64,000 nucleotides of DNA. Origin: Caballeronia sordidicola (GTDB taxonomy: Bacteria > Pseudomonadota > Gammaproteobacteria > Burkholderiales > Burkholderiaceae). The position numbers were made by a program, and so were the translations under genes. The notes beneath the pieces are model-generated. The model did no database searches. It was not told where the DNA came from and saw only the letters and a list, made by a program, of their open reading frames with translations. Shown piece by piece: positions 37,703-46,677 of this stretch. The stretch spans positions 62,001-126,000 of the forward strand of contig NZ_MTHB01000191.1 of the NCBI RefSeq assembly GCF_002220365.1, in the 5' to 3' direction. The first letter of the stretch is position 1, and each line of letters opens with the position of its first letter.

Positions 37703-38430
37703 ATGCCGAACTGCAAGCCAAAGTCGATCGCCTTGATGCGCTGCTCGATTCCATCGCGCAACGCCATGCGAACGTCAAGCTAGCCAGCAGCCTCGCCGCC
37801 GAAGATATGTTGCTCACGCACGCCATTCTTTCGCGCGGTGTAAAGATCGGCATTTTCTCGCTGAACACCGGTCGTCTGCATGCTGAAACACTGGGCATGA
37901 TTGATCGCGTGAAAGAGCGCTATGGCTTCGACATCGAACAGTTTCATCCGCAGCCGCAGGCGGTTGAGGAGTATGTTCAGGATCATGGTCTGAACGCGTT
38001 CTACGAGAGTGTCGATCTGCGTAAAAGCTGTTGCGGCATTCGTAAGGTCGAACCGCTGAATCGCGCGCTGAAGGACGTCAGCGCGTGGGTCACGGGACAG
38101 CGCCGCGAGCAATCGGTAACACGCGCGGAGTTGCATGAAGAAGAGCACGACGCGCCGCGTGGCATCGCGAAGTTCAATCCGCTCGCGGACTGGACTGAAG
38201 CCGATGTCTGGGCTTATTTGAATGCCTTCGATGTCCCCGTCAACCCGCTGCATGCGCGCGGTTATCCAAGCATTGGTTGTGAGCCTTGCACGCGCGCCAT
38301 CCGTGCGGGCGAAGATAGCCGGGCAGGACGCTGGTGGTGGGAATCGCGGGATACGAAGGAATGCGGTTTGCACATCACGAACATCAAGATTGTGGAAGAC
38401 CGCAGCGCAGCGCCCAGCTCGGCGCTCTGA
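37699..38430 (+). CDS. cysH: Phosphoadenylyl/adenylyl-sulfate reductase (APS-type)
   Basis: CysH reduces activated sulfate to sulfite with thioredoxin. The 243 residues have the PAPS-reductase-like fold (LASSLAAEDMLLTHA), the C-terminal catalytic cysteine in KECGLH, and the cysteine pairs KSCCGIRK and GCEPCTRA that bind a [4Fe-4S] cluster. That cluster is the hallmark of enzymes that use APS directly. This matches the absence of an APS kinase gene (cysC) in the operon. Confidence 0.95.
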   Translation: MNAELQAKVDRLDALLDSIAQRHANVKLASSLAAEDMLLTHAILSRGVKIGIFSLNTGRLHAETLGMIDRVKERYGFDIEQFHPQPQAVEEYVQDHGLNAFYESVDLRKSCCGIRKVEPLNRALKDVSAWVTGQRREQSVTRAELHEEEHDAPRGIAKFNPLADWTEADVWAYLNAFDVPVNPLHARGYPSIGCEPCTRAIRAGEDSRAGRWWWESRDTKECGLHITNIKIVEDRSAAPSSAL

Positions 38431-38497
38431 ACGCATTGATATTGACGCATGACGCCACAAGCTGGGTGTCATGCAAAGCAACCAAGGAACGACGCAT

Positions 38498-39460
38498 ATG
38501 AGCAGCACGCTCGATTCAACAGTCAACGCTCCCATCGGGAATCACGGGATCCGGATGGACCACCTCGACTGGCTCGAAGCCGAGTCGATTCATATCCTGC
38601 GCGAACTTGTGGCCGAGTGCAGCAAGCCCGCGTTGCTGTTCTCCGGCGGCAAGGATTCTGTCGTCGTGCTGCATCTTGCGTTGAAGGCATTTGGCCTGGG
38701 CTCGGGTCGCAAGACCGTGCTGCCGTTCCCGCTGGTTCATATCGATACGGGTCATAACTTTAGCGAAGTGATCGACTTCCGCGATCGTCGTGCCGCTGAA
38801 ATTGGTGCGCAACTCGTGGTCGGTCATGTCGAAGATTCGATCAAGAAAGGCACCGTGCGTCTGCGTCGCGAAACGGATTCGCGTAACGCTGCGCAGGCTG
38901 TGACGTTGCTCGAAACCATCGAGGAATACGGTTATACGGCGTTGATCGGTGGCGCGCGCCGCGATGAAGAAAAGGCTCGCGCGAAAGAGCGCATCTTTTC
39001 TTTCCGCGATGAATTCGGCCAGTGGGACCCGAAAGCGCAACGCCCGGAATTGTGGAGCATCTATAACGCGCGTCTGCATAACGGCGAACACTTGCGCGTG
39101 TTCCCGATTTCGAACTGGACCGAACTGGATATCTGGCAATACATCGGGCGCGAGAAGCTTGAATTGCCGTCCATCTACTATGCGCACGATCGCGAAATTA
39201 TTCGCCGCAATGGCTTGCTCGTGCCGCTGACGCCGATCACACCGCTGCAGGAAGGCGAGGTGTCCGAAGTCGCGCAAGTGCGTTTTCGGACCGTCGGTGA
39301 CATCAGCTGCACGTGCCCCGTCGCCAGCGATGCCGACGACGTCGAGAAGATCATCGCGGAAACGGCCGTGACGGAAATCACGGAACGCGGCGCCACGCGC
39401 ATGGACGATCAAGCCTCCGAAGCTGCGATGGAAACCCGCAAGAAACAAGGTTATTTCTAA
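38498..39460 (+). CDS. cysD: Sulfate adenylyltransferase subunit 2
   Basis: CysD, together with the GTPase CysN, makes adenylyl sulfate from ATP and sulfate. The 320 residues include the PP-loop SGGKDSVVVLHLA, the VGHVEDSIKKG segment, GGARRDEEKARAKERIFSFR and the C-terminal RKKQGYF. The ATG at 38498 has AAGGAACG upstream; an in-frame ATG nine codons earlier has no site. cysN follows after 34 bases. Confidence 0.96.
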   Translation: MSSTLDSTVNAPIGNHGIRMDHLDWLEAESIHILRELVAECSKPALLFSGGKDSVVVLHLALKAFGLGSGRKTVLPFPLVHIDTGHNFSEVIDFRDRRAAEIGAQLVVGHVEDSIKKGTVRLRRETDSRNAAQAVTLLETIEEYGYTALIGGARRDEEKARAKERIFSFRDEFGQWDPKAQRPELWSIYNARLHNGEHLRVFPISNWTELDIWQYIGREKLELPSIYYAHDREIIRRNGLLVPLTPITPLQEGEVSEVAQVRFRTVGDISCTCPVASDADDVEKIIAETAVTEITERGATRMDDQASEAAMETRKKQGYF

Positions 39461-39494
39461 GCATCACGCCGCAAACAAGGAACAGGGAAACATC

Positions 39495-40817
39495 ATGAGC
39501 ATTCATCAACCCGAAGACCTCGGCGTGTTGCGTTTCATCACGGCAGGCAGTGTCGACGACGGCAAAAGCACGCTGATCGGCCGCCTGCTGTTCGATAGCA
39601 AGGCGGTGTTGTCGGATCAGTTGTCGGCGTTGTCGCGGGCGAAGAACAAGCGCACCGTTGGGGATGAAATCGATTTGTCGCTGCTGACCGATGGCCTTGA
39701 AGCCGAGCGCGAGCAGGGCATCACGATCGACGTGGCATACCGTTATTTTGCAACGGCGAAGCGCAAGTTCATCATCGCCGATACCCCCGGCCACGAGCAG
39801 TACACACGCAACATGGTGACGGGCGCTTCGACGGCGCATGCCGCGATCATTCTCGTCGACGCCACGCGTGTGACGTTGCAGGATGGCGTTGCGCAATTGC
39901 TGCCGCAGACCGTGCGCCATAGCGCGATCGTGAAGTTGCTTGGGCTGCAGCACGTGATTGTCGCGATCAACAAGATGGATTTGATTGAGTTCAGCGAGAC
40001 GCGCTTCAACGAGATCCGCGACGCGTACGTTGAACTCGCGCGCCGGCTTGGAATTGCCGATGTGCGCTTCGTGCCGGTGTCGGCGCTCAAGGGCGACAAC
40101 ATCGTGAGCGCGAGCGAGCGCATGCCCTGGTATGCCGGCGAACCGTTGCTCGATCTGCTTGAAGCGCTGCCGGTTGCGCAGCCTGTTGATCAGGCGCTGC
40201 GTTTCCCAGTGCAATGGGTTGCGCGTCAGGACGGCAGTCAGGCCGACGATTTCCGCGGCTACATGGGCCGGGTGGAATCGGGTGAAGTGAAACTGGGCGA
40301 CACGATCACCGTGCTGCCGGCCAATCGCGATGCAACCGTTGCCGAGATCATCGCGCCGGTTCCTGGCGGCGTGGCGCAGGTGGATCGCGCGTTCGCGGGC
40401 CAGACGGTGACCATTCGCCTGGCGGAAGATGTCGACGTCTCGCGTGGCGATACGTTCGTGCCGCGCAACACAAGCGGCGTCAAGATCGAGCCGGCGAAGA
40501 AGCTGGACGCGGACCTGTGCTGGTTCGATGAAGAGCCGCTCTCGCCGCAGCGCAAGTACTTGCTCAAGCAGACCACTAACACGGTGTTCGCGCGGATCGG
40601 CGCGATCAAGGAAGTGCTCGACGTACATACGTTGCTGCACTCGGTGGACCGCCATAACCTGGCGATGAACGACATCGGCCGCGTGGCACTGACGCTGCAA
40701 AAGCCGATCGTCTGCGATGCGTACGATACGCATCAGGGCACGGGCGCGTTTGTTCTTATCGATGAAGCGACGCATCACACGGTCGCGGCCGGGATGATCC
40801 GCGCGTATTCAGCCTGA
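39495..40817 (+). CDS. cysN: Sulfate adenylyltransferase subunit 1
   Basis: CysN is a translation-factor-like GTPase that drives APS synthesis by CysD. The GTP motifs are GSVDDGKST (G1), DTPGHEQY (G3) and NKMD (G4). Its 440 residues cover the GTPase and two beta-barrel domains, with no APS-kinase (CysC) domain fused at the end. It lies between cysD and cobA in the operon. Confidence 0.96.
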   Translation: MSIHQPEDLGVLRFITAGSVDDGKSTLIGRLLFDSKAVLSDQLSALSRAKNKRTVGDEIDLSLLTDGLEAEREQGITIDVAYRYFATAKRKFIIADTPGHEQYTRNMVTGASTAHAAIILVDATRVTLQDGVAQLLPQTVRHSAIVKLLGLQHVIVAINKMDLIEFSETRFNEIRDAYVELARRLGIADVRFVPVSALKGDNIVSASERMPWYAGEPLLDLLEALPVAQPVDQALRFPVQWVARQDGSQADDFRGYMGRVESGEVKLGDTITVLPANRDATVAEIIAPVPGGVAQVDRAFAGQTVTIRLAEDVDVSRGDTFVPRNTSGVKIEPAKKLDADLCWFDEEPLSPQRKYLLKQTTNTVFARIGAIKEVLDVHTLLHSVDRHNLAMNDIGRVALTLQKPIVCDAYDTHQGTGAFVLIDEATHHTVAAGMIRAYSA

Positions 40818-40826
40818 GTATTGATT

Positions 40827-41585
40827 ATGGGTAAGGTGTATTTGATCGGCGCGGGGCCGGGTGCTGCGGACCTGATCACGGTTCGCGGCGCGAAGTTGTT
40901 GAGCCAGGCACAGGTCGTTCTGCATGACGCGCTGATCGAGCCGGCCATGCTGGACTACGCGCTGGACGCGCGCAAGATCGCGGTGGGCAAGCGCTGTGGA
41001 CAACGTTCGACGGCCCAGCATTTCATCAACAAGCAGATCGTCGATGCCGCTCGTGAACATGACGTCGTCGTGCGTCTGAAGGGCGGCGACCCCATGCTGT
41101 TCGGCCGCGCCGACGAAGAAATGCGCGCACTGGAAGCGGCGGGTATTGAATACGAAGTGGTGCCGGGGATCACGGCCGCGCTGGCAAGCGCCGCGACGTT
41201 GAAGCGCTCGCTGACCTTGCGCGGGGTATCGCGCAGTGTTGCACTGGCGACGTATAGCCGTGCCCCTGACAGCGATGAAATCCGCGAGCAGGCAAGCGCG
41301 GACTCGCTCGTGTTCTACATGGGTCGCGACAGCGCGCCGGAGATTGCGCAGCAACTGATCGATGCCGGGCGGCTAGCGTCGACGCCGGTTGCTATCGTCG
41401 AGGCTTGCAGTACACCGCGTGAACGTTCGCTGACGCTGACGCTGGGCGAAATGGCGATTGGTGATGCGCAGGATTGGCTCGATGCGTCGCAGCCGAGTTT
41501 GCTGATGATCGGTGAGGCGTTTGCGGAGCGGCGGTTGTCGGAATCGGTCCGGAGCGTGGAAGCGGCGTTGCAGGTCGCAGCCTGA
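40827..41585 (+). CDS. cobA: Uroporphyrinogen-III C-methyltransferase
   Basis: This SAM-dependent enzyme methylates uroporphyrinogen III twice to precorrin-2, the precursor of siroheme needed by CysI and of cobalamin. The 252 residues show the SUMT signatures YLIGAGPGAADLITVRGA, RLKGGDPMLFGR and VPGITAALA. It is a stand-alone methyltransferase, without the oxidase/chelatase half of CysG. The ATG at 40827 is preferred over a TTG two codons earlier. Placing it last in the cys operon ties cofactor supply to sulfite reduction. Confidence 0.95.
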   Translation: MGKVYLIGAGPGAADLITVRGAKLLSQAQVVLHDALIEPAMLDYALDARKIAVGKRCGQRSTAQHFINKQIVDAAREHDVVVRLKGGDPMLFGRADEEMRALEAAGIEYEVVPGITAALASAATLKRSLTLRGVSRSVALATYSRAPDSDEIREQASADSLVFYMGRDSAPEIAQQLIDAGRLASTPVAIVEACSTPRERSLTLTLGEMAIGDAQDWLDASQPSLLMIGEAFAERRLSESVRSVEAALQVAA

Positions 41586-41667
41586 TTGAGGCCGAAGGCG
41601 ACGCGGCGAAATCGCGCCGCCTGCGCGCGAGTTCTTCGGCTCGACGCCGCTCGTGATTTGTCGTTTG

Positions 41668-41704
41668 AAAAGCCCCGTAGGTCATTGACCCACGGGGCTT
41701 TTTT
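41668..41704 (+). terminator. Intrinsic terminator of the cys operon
   Basis: AAAAGCCCCGT and its complement form the lower stem, with a GGTC/GACC-type upper stem across one mismatch, followed by six T residues. It lies between cobA and the convergent hipA-like gene. Confidence 0.88.
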
Positions 41705-41775
41705 ACACCCGTGCCGATTTCCCGATGCCTGCGCAATGACATTCTCCAATGCCTTGTTCGGCAAGCGTTGAAGAT

Positions 41776-43080
41776 CTAGGCTTTTTCCACTTCACGCAAA
41801 CCAATGGTCTGCGGCTTGCGGAACGCAGAGCAGATCTTGTCGCACTCGGTCTTGGGAACGCCAAACTCCTCGAAGTAAGTTCGCCACTCCCTCACAACAG
41901 CCGACAGATGCTGGATGATTTCAACGGCTGCGTGTTTGAGCAGACCGAATCGGCCCGCCGCGGAGAGGGCATTGTCGAGCGTCGCCAGCCGGCCCATTGC
42001 TGGACCTACTCCCAGTACGAGGAAGCGCTCGGAGCCGACCTGCGGCTTCGGCACGACGTCGTAAAGGTCGCTCAGGCGCCAGCCCTTGTTTGCTCCGTCC
42101 CACACGAACGCATGATTGCGAAGATGGTCATCGTCGTTGGTCACGAGGATGTTGAAGACCATTCGCTTGAACAACTCGACCTTGTCCGCCGCAACAAAGC
42201 CCGTGGCGCCACGTTCACCGATCAGGTCCGCCAGGTCCGTGTAATTGGCCGACGCGGTATCGCTTTCGTGCATCTTGAGCATGGTCAGCGCGCTCACGAC
42301 GTGGCGTTTGCCGAATACACCCCCGGGCAACGGCACGCGGTCAAATCGTTCGATCAGCATCACATCCCGCCCGTCGGCCAAGTGAATGGGCTTGGTTGCA
42401 GGAACCCGCATACCGCATTCGCGGGCGAGTTCAAGCGTTGCGCGCTCCACGACAGGAACGTTAAAACCGTCCCGGGCGACGGGAAATTTGGCGACCCATT
42501 GCCGTCCATCGTCCAGCAGCACGGCTTTGGGCCGCGCGCCGCCGAAAGTTGCGCCAACGCTAAAGAGTAATTGCAGCTTTTTCGGTACCGGCTTGCCGTC
42601 CTGGATCATGGCTGCTGCGTCGAGCAGATAGGATAACTCTCTTGCATCTGGCAACTTGCCGGGTTCTGCAGGTGCGGTGAGGGAGTCCCTGAAATCCAGC
42701 GCGCCAGTCCGGTGCGGGCCGGCATGAGCCAGATACTCAGTCTCGGGCAAACCGTCGGGCGCCGCCCTCAACATATTCTCAATCACGCGCCGTCCCCAGG
42801 AATCCGGGGCCGCATCACGAATTGCGCCAAACAGCGCCAGCCCCGCAGGCGGCTGAAATACGGTTTCTTTGGACTTCTTCGCCTCGTCCAGAGGCATGCT
42901 GACCGGGTCCACGGCGGCGGAGTTTGCACGCTGCAGGTACTTGTTGCCGTAGACGAAGGTCGACCCGACGGGCTTGATACCTTCTTCGAGTAGTTCGAGC
43001 TTACCGGCAGGGACCGCCTCGGCTGCGCCTTCGAGGGCGATGAAGACGTATTTGCTCCATGTGGTTGTATTAAAAATCAT
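41776..43080 (-). CDS. HipA family kinase (toxin-like)
   Basis: HipA proteins are Ser/Thr kinases; E. coli HipA inactivates glutamyl-tRNA synthetase and causes persistence. This 434-residue member has the N-terminal subdomain 1 (KLELLEEG), a Gly-rich loop GATFGGARPK (176-185), an ATP-site lysine in WVAKFP and the catalytic motif DDHLRNH (Asp317, His319, Asn322). The metal-site YDVVP with Asp341 is also present, so it looks catalytically intact. It overlaps the helix-turn-helix gene before it by 11 bases, the layout of a hipBA pair. Its targets are unknown. Confidence 0.9.
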   Translation of the reverse strand: MIFNTTTWSKYVFIALEGAAEAVPAGKLELLEEGIKPVGSTFVYGNKYLQRANSAAVDPVSMPLDEAKKSKETVFQPPAGLALFGAIRDAAPDSWGRRVIENMLRAAPDGLPETEYLAHAGPHRTGALDFRDSLTAPAEPGKLPDARELSYLLDAAAMIQDGKPVPKKLQLLFSVGATFGGARPKAVLLDDGRQWVAKFPVARDGFNVPVVERATLELARECGMRVPATKPIHLADGRDVMLIERFDRVPLPGGVFGKRHVVSALTMLKMHESDTASANYTDLADLIGERGATGFVAADKVELFKRMVFNILVTNDDDHLRNHAFVWDGANKGWRLSDLYDVVPKPQVGSERFLVLGVGPAMGRLATLDNALSAAGRFGLLKHAAVEIIQHLSAVVREWRTYFEEFGVPKTECDKICSAFRKPQTIGLREVEKA

Positions 43081-43411
43081 ACTCGCCAGTCTTCGAAGCG
43101 GTTTTGCGTGGACGCACACGAGAATCCGTCTTGCGCCGCGCTTCGCCGATCACGTCGTTTTGCGGATTCGCGAGCGGCTGGAGCAATCCGAGGAGGCCGG
43201 CACGTTCGAACGCGTGCAGCCACGACGAGAAACTGACCGAAACGTCGCCATTTTCTATGCGTATCAGGGTGCTCGGGCTAATGTTGGCTCGTTCGGAAAA
43301 ATCCTTTCGGGTCATGTTGCGTGCGATCCGGGCGGCTGCGACCGCGCGTCCCAGCCCCGTGGCCTGAAGCTTAAGTTCTGGGGAAGAAAAATCCTTGTTG
43401 TTGCGCTTCAT
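43070..43411 (-). CDS. HipB-like XRE family regulator (antitoxin)
   Basis: The 113-residue protein carries an XRE helix-turn-helix (MTRKDFSERANISPSTLIRIENGD) in its middle, followed by a C-terminal extension rich in Arg and Lys. Such proteins neutralise HipA and repress their own operon. The ATG at 43411 is chosen because the upstream GTG would place a probable operator inside the gene. A copy of GTCRTATCTGA lies directly in front of this start and two more lie further upstream, which fits autoregulation. Confidence 0.82.
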   Translation of the reverse strand: MKRNNKDFSSPELKLQATGLGRAVAAARIARNMTRKDFSERANISPSTLIRIENGDVSVSFSSWLHAFERAGLLGLLQPLANPQNDVIGEARRKTDSRVRPRKTASKTGEYDF

Positions 43412-43414
43412 TTT

Positions 43415-43540
43415 GTCGTATCTGACATATAAACCCACTTAATTGGTCAGTATAGACAAAATATGGAGATCATCAATATTTTGTTTTGACTAGATTGGTC
43501 ATATCTGAACAAATAAGTGGCTTAATTAATCAGATATGAC
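43415..43540. promoter_or_regulatory. Three putative operators of the hipBA-like module
   Basis: The 11-bp word GTCGTATCTGA occurs at 43415-43425, GTCATATCTGA at 43498-43508, and its exact inverse TCAGATATGAC at 43530-43540. The last two face each other with centres 32 bp apart, three helical turns. The region is much more AT-rich than its surroundings. These are good candidates for sites bound by the HipB-like protein. Confidence 0.6.
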
Positions 43541-43666
43541 TATTTTTGATTGATCGGAAGGCGTTTGATTGATGATCTGTCCGCAAAAGCCGTTTGCCAA
43601 AGCTCACCCCGGCGGCCATCTTCGGCGCGCAGGCGCAGTGGCGTCGGCCAAGAAAATCCTTCAGAG
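43541..43666. other. Intergenic stretch upstream of the hipBA promoter
   Basis: Part of a gap of over 300 bases between the hipB-like start and cbiX. It joins the AT-rich module to GC-rich chromosome sequence; the junction is near 43560-43600. No gene is recognised. Confidence 0.35.
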
Positions 43667-43705
43667 AAAACAATGCCCCGGAAGTCCATGACTCGCGGGG
43701 CATTG
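43667..43705 (-). terminator. Candidate terminator after cbiX
   Basis: CAATGCCCCG (43671-43680) pairs with CGGGGCATTG (43696-43705) around a 15-base loop, and on the minus strand a TTTT run follows. It would end the lptF-lptG-cbiX transcript. Confidence 0.7.
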
Positions 43706-43753
43706 TGGAAAACGGTCGTGCTTTCGTCAGCACGTTGGCGAGAGGCTATAAAC

Positions 43754-44122
43754 CTACTCAATCTGCCGAACGCAATATTGCGCGACCGCATCCAGCACTG
43801 AGTCGTCTTCACCAACCGCTGTTGCGCATTGGATGGTCAGCGATGGAAACATCAGGCGGCATCGATCAAGCAACTCAGGCAAGTCGCGCCGTATATGGCC
43901 ACCCTGACCGAAGAACACGGGCACGACAGTGAGCGCATCACACCCATCTGCCGCCAGGCGTTCGATAGCCGTGGGTAAATCGGGGGTCATCAGTTCAAGA
44001 AACGCAAGCGATACGGGGGCGCTGCGCATTGCGCGCAGCTTGGTGGCGAGCCGTTCAAAAGGCTCAGCCCAGCGTGGATCGCGTGCGCCGTGGCCGAACA
44101 AGATCATGCCGTGCTTGCTCAT
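43754..44122 (-). CDS. cbiX: Sirohydrochlorin chelatase, CbiX/SirB type
   Basis: This 122-residue single-domain chelatase inserts metal into sirohydrochlorin, iron for siroheme or cobalt for the anaerobic corrin route. It has the GHGARDPRW start, containing the metal histidine, and the FFGQGGHIRRDLP motif. Given the sulfite reductase operon close by, siroheme synthesis is the more likely role. It follows lptG by 53 bases on the same strand and probably shares its transcript. Confidence 0.88.
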   Translation of the reverse strand: MSKHGMILFGHGARDPRWAEPFERLATKLRAMRSAPVSLAFLELMTPDLPTAIERLAADGCDALTVVPVFFGQGGHIRRDLPELLDRCRLMFPSLTIQCATAVGEDDSVLDAVAQYCVRQIE

Positions 44123-44175
44123 CGCGTTCTCCGCTGTTTTAAAGCCCAGATACTCAAAGGCCGATACTCAAAGCC

Positions 44176-45324
44176 CTAATGCCGGTCCACCCACCGCAAC
44201 CCGATCAAGCCGACGATCAGGTACGCCAGCGCCGGCGCTGCCGCCGTCAATGGCGCGGGCCAAGTGTTCAGCGTACCAATGTGTGAAAACAGCGTGTTGA
44301 CCAGCTGGAAGCTCATGCCGATCATGATGCCGCCGAACACCTTCACACCGACCACGCCGGCGCGCGTATGCAGGTACGCGAACGGCAGCGACAGCACCAG
44401 CATCACGAGCACCGCGAGCGGATACAGGATCTTGCGCCAGAACGCGATCTGATACCGCTGCGTGTCCTGATGATTTTCTGTCAAATGCTGGATGTAGCTG
44501 AACAGGTTGAACATCGACATCCGGTCCGGCGACACCAGCAGCACCGACAAAATCTGCGGCGTGAGTTCAGAGCGCAGCGAATACTCGGGCAGGGTGATCT
44601 GTTTCGCGCGATACACGGGATTCAGCGCGTCTCCGGGATTCACGGTTTGCGGCGGCGCGTCGATCAGTTCAGTGTCCGTTACGTCGGTAAGCTTCCAGTG
44701 GCCCGGAGGCTGGAACACGCCACTTTTAGCGATCCGCACGTTCGTCAACCGGAACAGCGAATCGAATTCGTAGATGCGCACGTTCGCAATGGTCGTATCC
44801 GGATTCAGCGTGCCCACGTTCACAAAGCGCGTGACCTGTTCGCCATCCGCGCGCGCGGTCAGCGTGTCTTTCACCCAGACGCCTGATTCGAAGTTCATGG
44901 ACACCGACGACCCCAGCGCCTCGAGCCGCACTTTCTCGGAGAGCTGGTCGGAGTAGGGGCCGACCACTTCGCCGATTACATACGTGAGCAACACCATGGG
45001 TATGCCGATCTTGAGCAGCGAGCGCAGCGCCTTGCCGGTGGACAATCCTGACACGCGGAAAATGGTGAACTCGGAGGCGGCGGCCATTTGTGCGAACACG
45101 TAGATGGCCGCGATCAGCGCGGCAACCGGGATGATTTCGTAGAAGCGCGAGGGCGTCTGCAAGGCCACGCGCAGCACGGCGAGCCCGAACTTGTAGTTGC
45201 CATGCCCGACGGTGTTCAGCTCATTGATCAGGTCAAAGAAGAAGAACAGGCCCGAGAACGCAAACAAGATGAAGATGAACGCGAGATAGATCTGACGCGC
45301 GAAATACCGTTCGTAAATGCGCAT
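44176..45324 (-). CDS. lptG: LPS export ABC transporter permease LptG
   Basis: LptG is one of two inner-membrane subunits that extract lipopolysaccharide and pass it to the LptC-LptA bridge. The 382 residues open MRIYERYFARQIYLAF, with six transmembrane helices split three and three around a large periplasmic beta-jellyroll domain (about residues 130-270). The gene follows lptF by four bases, the conserved pair order. Confidence 0.94.
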   Translation of the reverse strand: MRIYERYFARQIYLAFIFILFAFSGLFFFFDLINELNTVGHGNYKFGLAVLRVALQTPSRFYEIIPVAALIAAIYVFAQMAAASEFTIFRVSGLSTGKALRSLLKIGIPMVLLTYVIGEVVGPYSDQLSEKVRLEALGSSVSMNFESGVWVKDTLTARADGEQVTRFVNVGTLNPDTTIANVRIYEFDSLFRLTNVRIAKSGVFQPPGHWKLTDVTDTELIDAPPQTVNPGDALNPVYRAKQITLPEYSLRSELTPQILSVLLVSPDRMSMFNLFSYIQHLTENHQDTQRYQIAFWRKILYPLAVLVMLVLSLPFAYLHTRAGVVGVKVFGGIMIGMSFQLVNTLFSHIGTLNTWPAPLTAAAPALAYLIVGLIGLRWVDRH

Positions 45325-45328
45325 TGCG

Positions 45329-46426
45329 TCAGGCCCCTTTCGAGCGGGTGAGCGCCGACAGCTTGAACAGCGGGCGATTGCGTATGCGCATCCAGAAGAT
45401 GAACGCGACCATGACCGAAACGATTATGTGCAGCCCCACCAGCCCGACAACAAACGACACCCGGCCTTGCTCGATCCACGACTGAACCACGTTCAGCAGG
45501 TTGGAATACGTCAGATAGATCAGCACTGCCATCACGAGATTGATTGTGCGACTGCGTCGCGGGTTCTGGTAAGAGAGCGGAATGGCAAGCAGCATCAGGT
45601 TGATCGCGATCAGCGGCAGACCCGCGCGCCACGCGATTTCGGCAAGGTTGTCGCGCGTGGGATTGGCCAGCAATTCATTCGTGTACATGCCGGTCGTAGT
45701 CGGCGTGTTCACGAATTGCTGACTTTGAATTTTCACGCCGTAGCGCTCGAATTCCATGATCCGAAAGTTCGGCTGGCCTGGAATGCCGTCATAGCGCCTG
45801 CCGTTTTCCAGCACCACGAAACGGTCCCCATTGGCATGCGTTTCAGTATGGCCGTTCTTCGATACCACCACGTTGACCTTGCCGCCCTCCGTGCTCGTCA
45901 CGAACACGTTCTGCACGTGTCCCTGATCCGGCGACATTTTCTCGATAAAAAACACGCGGTGGCTGGTTTGCGATTCACGGAACTGGCCAGGTGCGAGCAG
46001 CGAGACTTCGTCGCGTTGCTGGAATCGAGCCTTGATGAGCTTGCTCTGCAAATTCGACCAGGGCCAGACGACGAACGCAAAAAATACGATGGCGATGATG
46101 ATGGGCGTAGAGAAGAGCGCGACCGGTTTGATCAGCGCCGTCTGGCTGACGCCTGATGCGAGCCACACCACCATCTCCGAGTCGCGATACCAGCGCGTCA
46201 GCACGAAGAGGATGGACACGAACAGGGTCACGATCATGATCACGGCGAGATAGCCGATCACGGTAAGGCCGATCAGCACGACGACGTCGCGCGGATCGAC
46301 TTGCCCCGATGCTGCAAAGCCGACGATGCGGATCATCATCGTGGTGAGCATGATCGTGAGCAGAACCATGAATACGGCACCGGCCGTATACGCGAGTTCA
46401 CGCTGAAGGGAGCGTTCGAAGATCAT
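45329..46426 (-). CDS. lptF: LPS export ABC transporter permease LptF
   Basis: LptF is the partner permease of LptG, 365 residues, beginning MIFERSLQRELAYTAGAVF. Three helices precede a periplasmic domain (VFFIEKMSPDQGHVQNVFV) and three follow it. It is divergent from pepA, as in other proteobacteria, and short tandem repeats lie in the shared promoter region. Confidence 0.94.
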   Translation of the reverse strand: MIFERSLQRELAYTAGAVFMVLLTIMLTTMMIRIVGFAASGQVDPRDVVVLIGLTVIGYLAVIMIVTLFVSILFVLTRWYRDSEMVVWLASGVSQTALIKPVALFSTPIIIAIVFFAFVVWPWSNLQSKLIKARFQQRDEVSLLAPGQFRESQTSHRVFFIEKMSPDQGHVQNVFVTSTEGGKVNVVVSKNGHTETHANGDRFVVLENGRRYDGIPGQPNFRIMEFERYGVKIQSQQFVNTPTTTGMYTNELLANPTRDNLAEIAWRAGLPLIAINLMLLAIPLSYQNPRRSRTINLVMAVLIYLTYSNLLNVVQSWIEQGRVSFVVGLVGLHIIVSVMVAFIFWMRIRNRPLFKLSALTRSKGA

Positions 46427-46477
46427 TGATTGTCAGGTGGAAACCGGCGACGACAAGGCGGTTGGATTATGTGCGGT

Positions 46478-46513
46478 CCGCGTTTGGATCCGCGTTTGGA
46501 TCCGAGTTTGGAC
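46478..46513. repeat. Three tandem 12-bp repeats in the lptF-pepA promoter region
   Basis: CCGCGTTTGGAT is present twice without a break (46478-46489, 46490-46501), followed by the variant CCGAGTTTGGAC (46502-46513). They lie about 50 bases upstream of the lptF start. Confidence 0.9.
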
Positions 46514-46539
46514 CACACGCCATGACAAACGTGCCGATT

Positions 46540-46566
46540 GAACGAGTCGAACGAGTCGAACGAGTC
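46540..46566. repeat. Three tandem 9-bp repeats in the lptF-pepA promoter region
   Basis: GAACGAGTC is repeated exactly three times head to tail, with a further partial copy (GCGAGTC) shortly after. The array is about 110 bases upstream of pepA. Confidence 0.9.
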
Positions 46567-46677
46567 ATGAGCGAGTCATTCAATCCGGGTATCGCAGCTC
46601 GCGACCGCCTCGGAAAAAAATAGCGGATAATTGCGGCTTTCATCCTTCAGCCCAGATTTTATCCGAGGATAAGCGCG

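Noticed and set aside
43550-43932. Plus-strand frames between the hipB-like gene and cbiX
   Set aside because: They cross the candidate terminator and the cbiX coding region and resemble no family.
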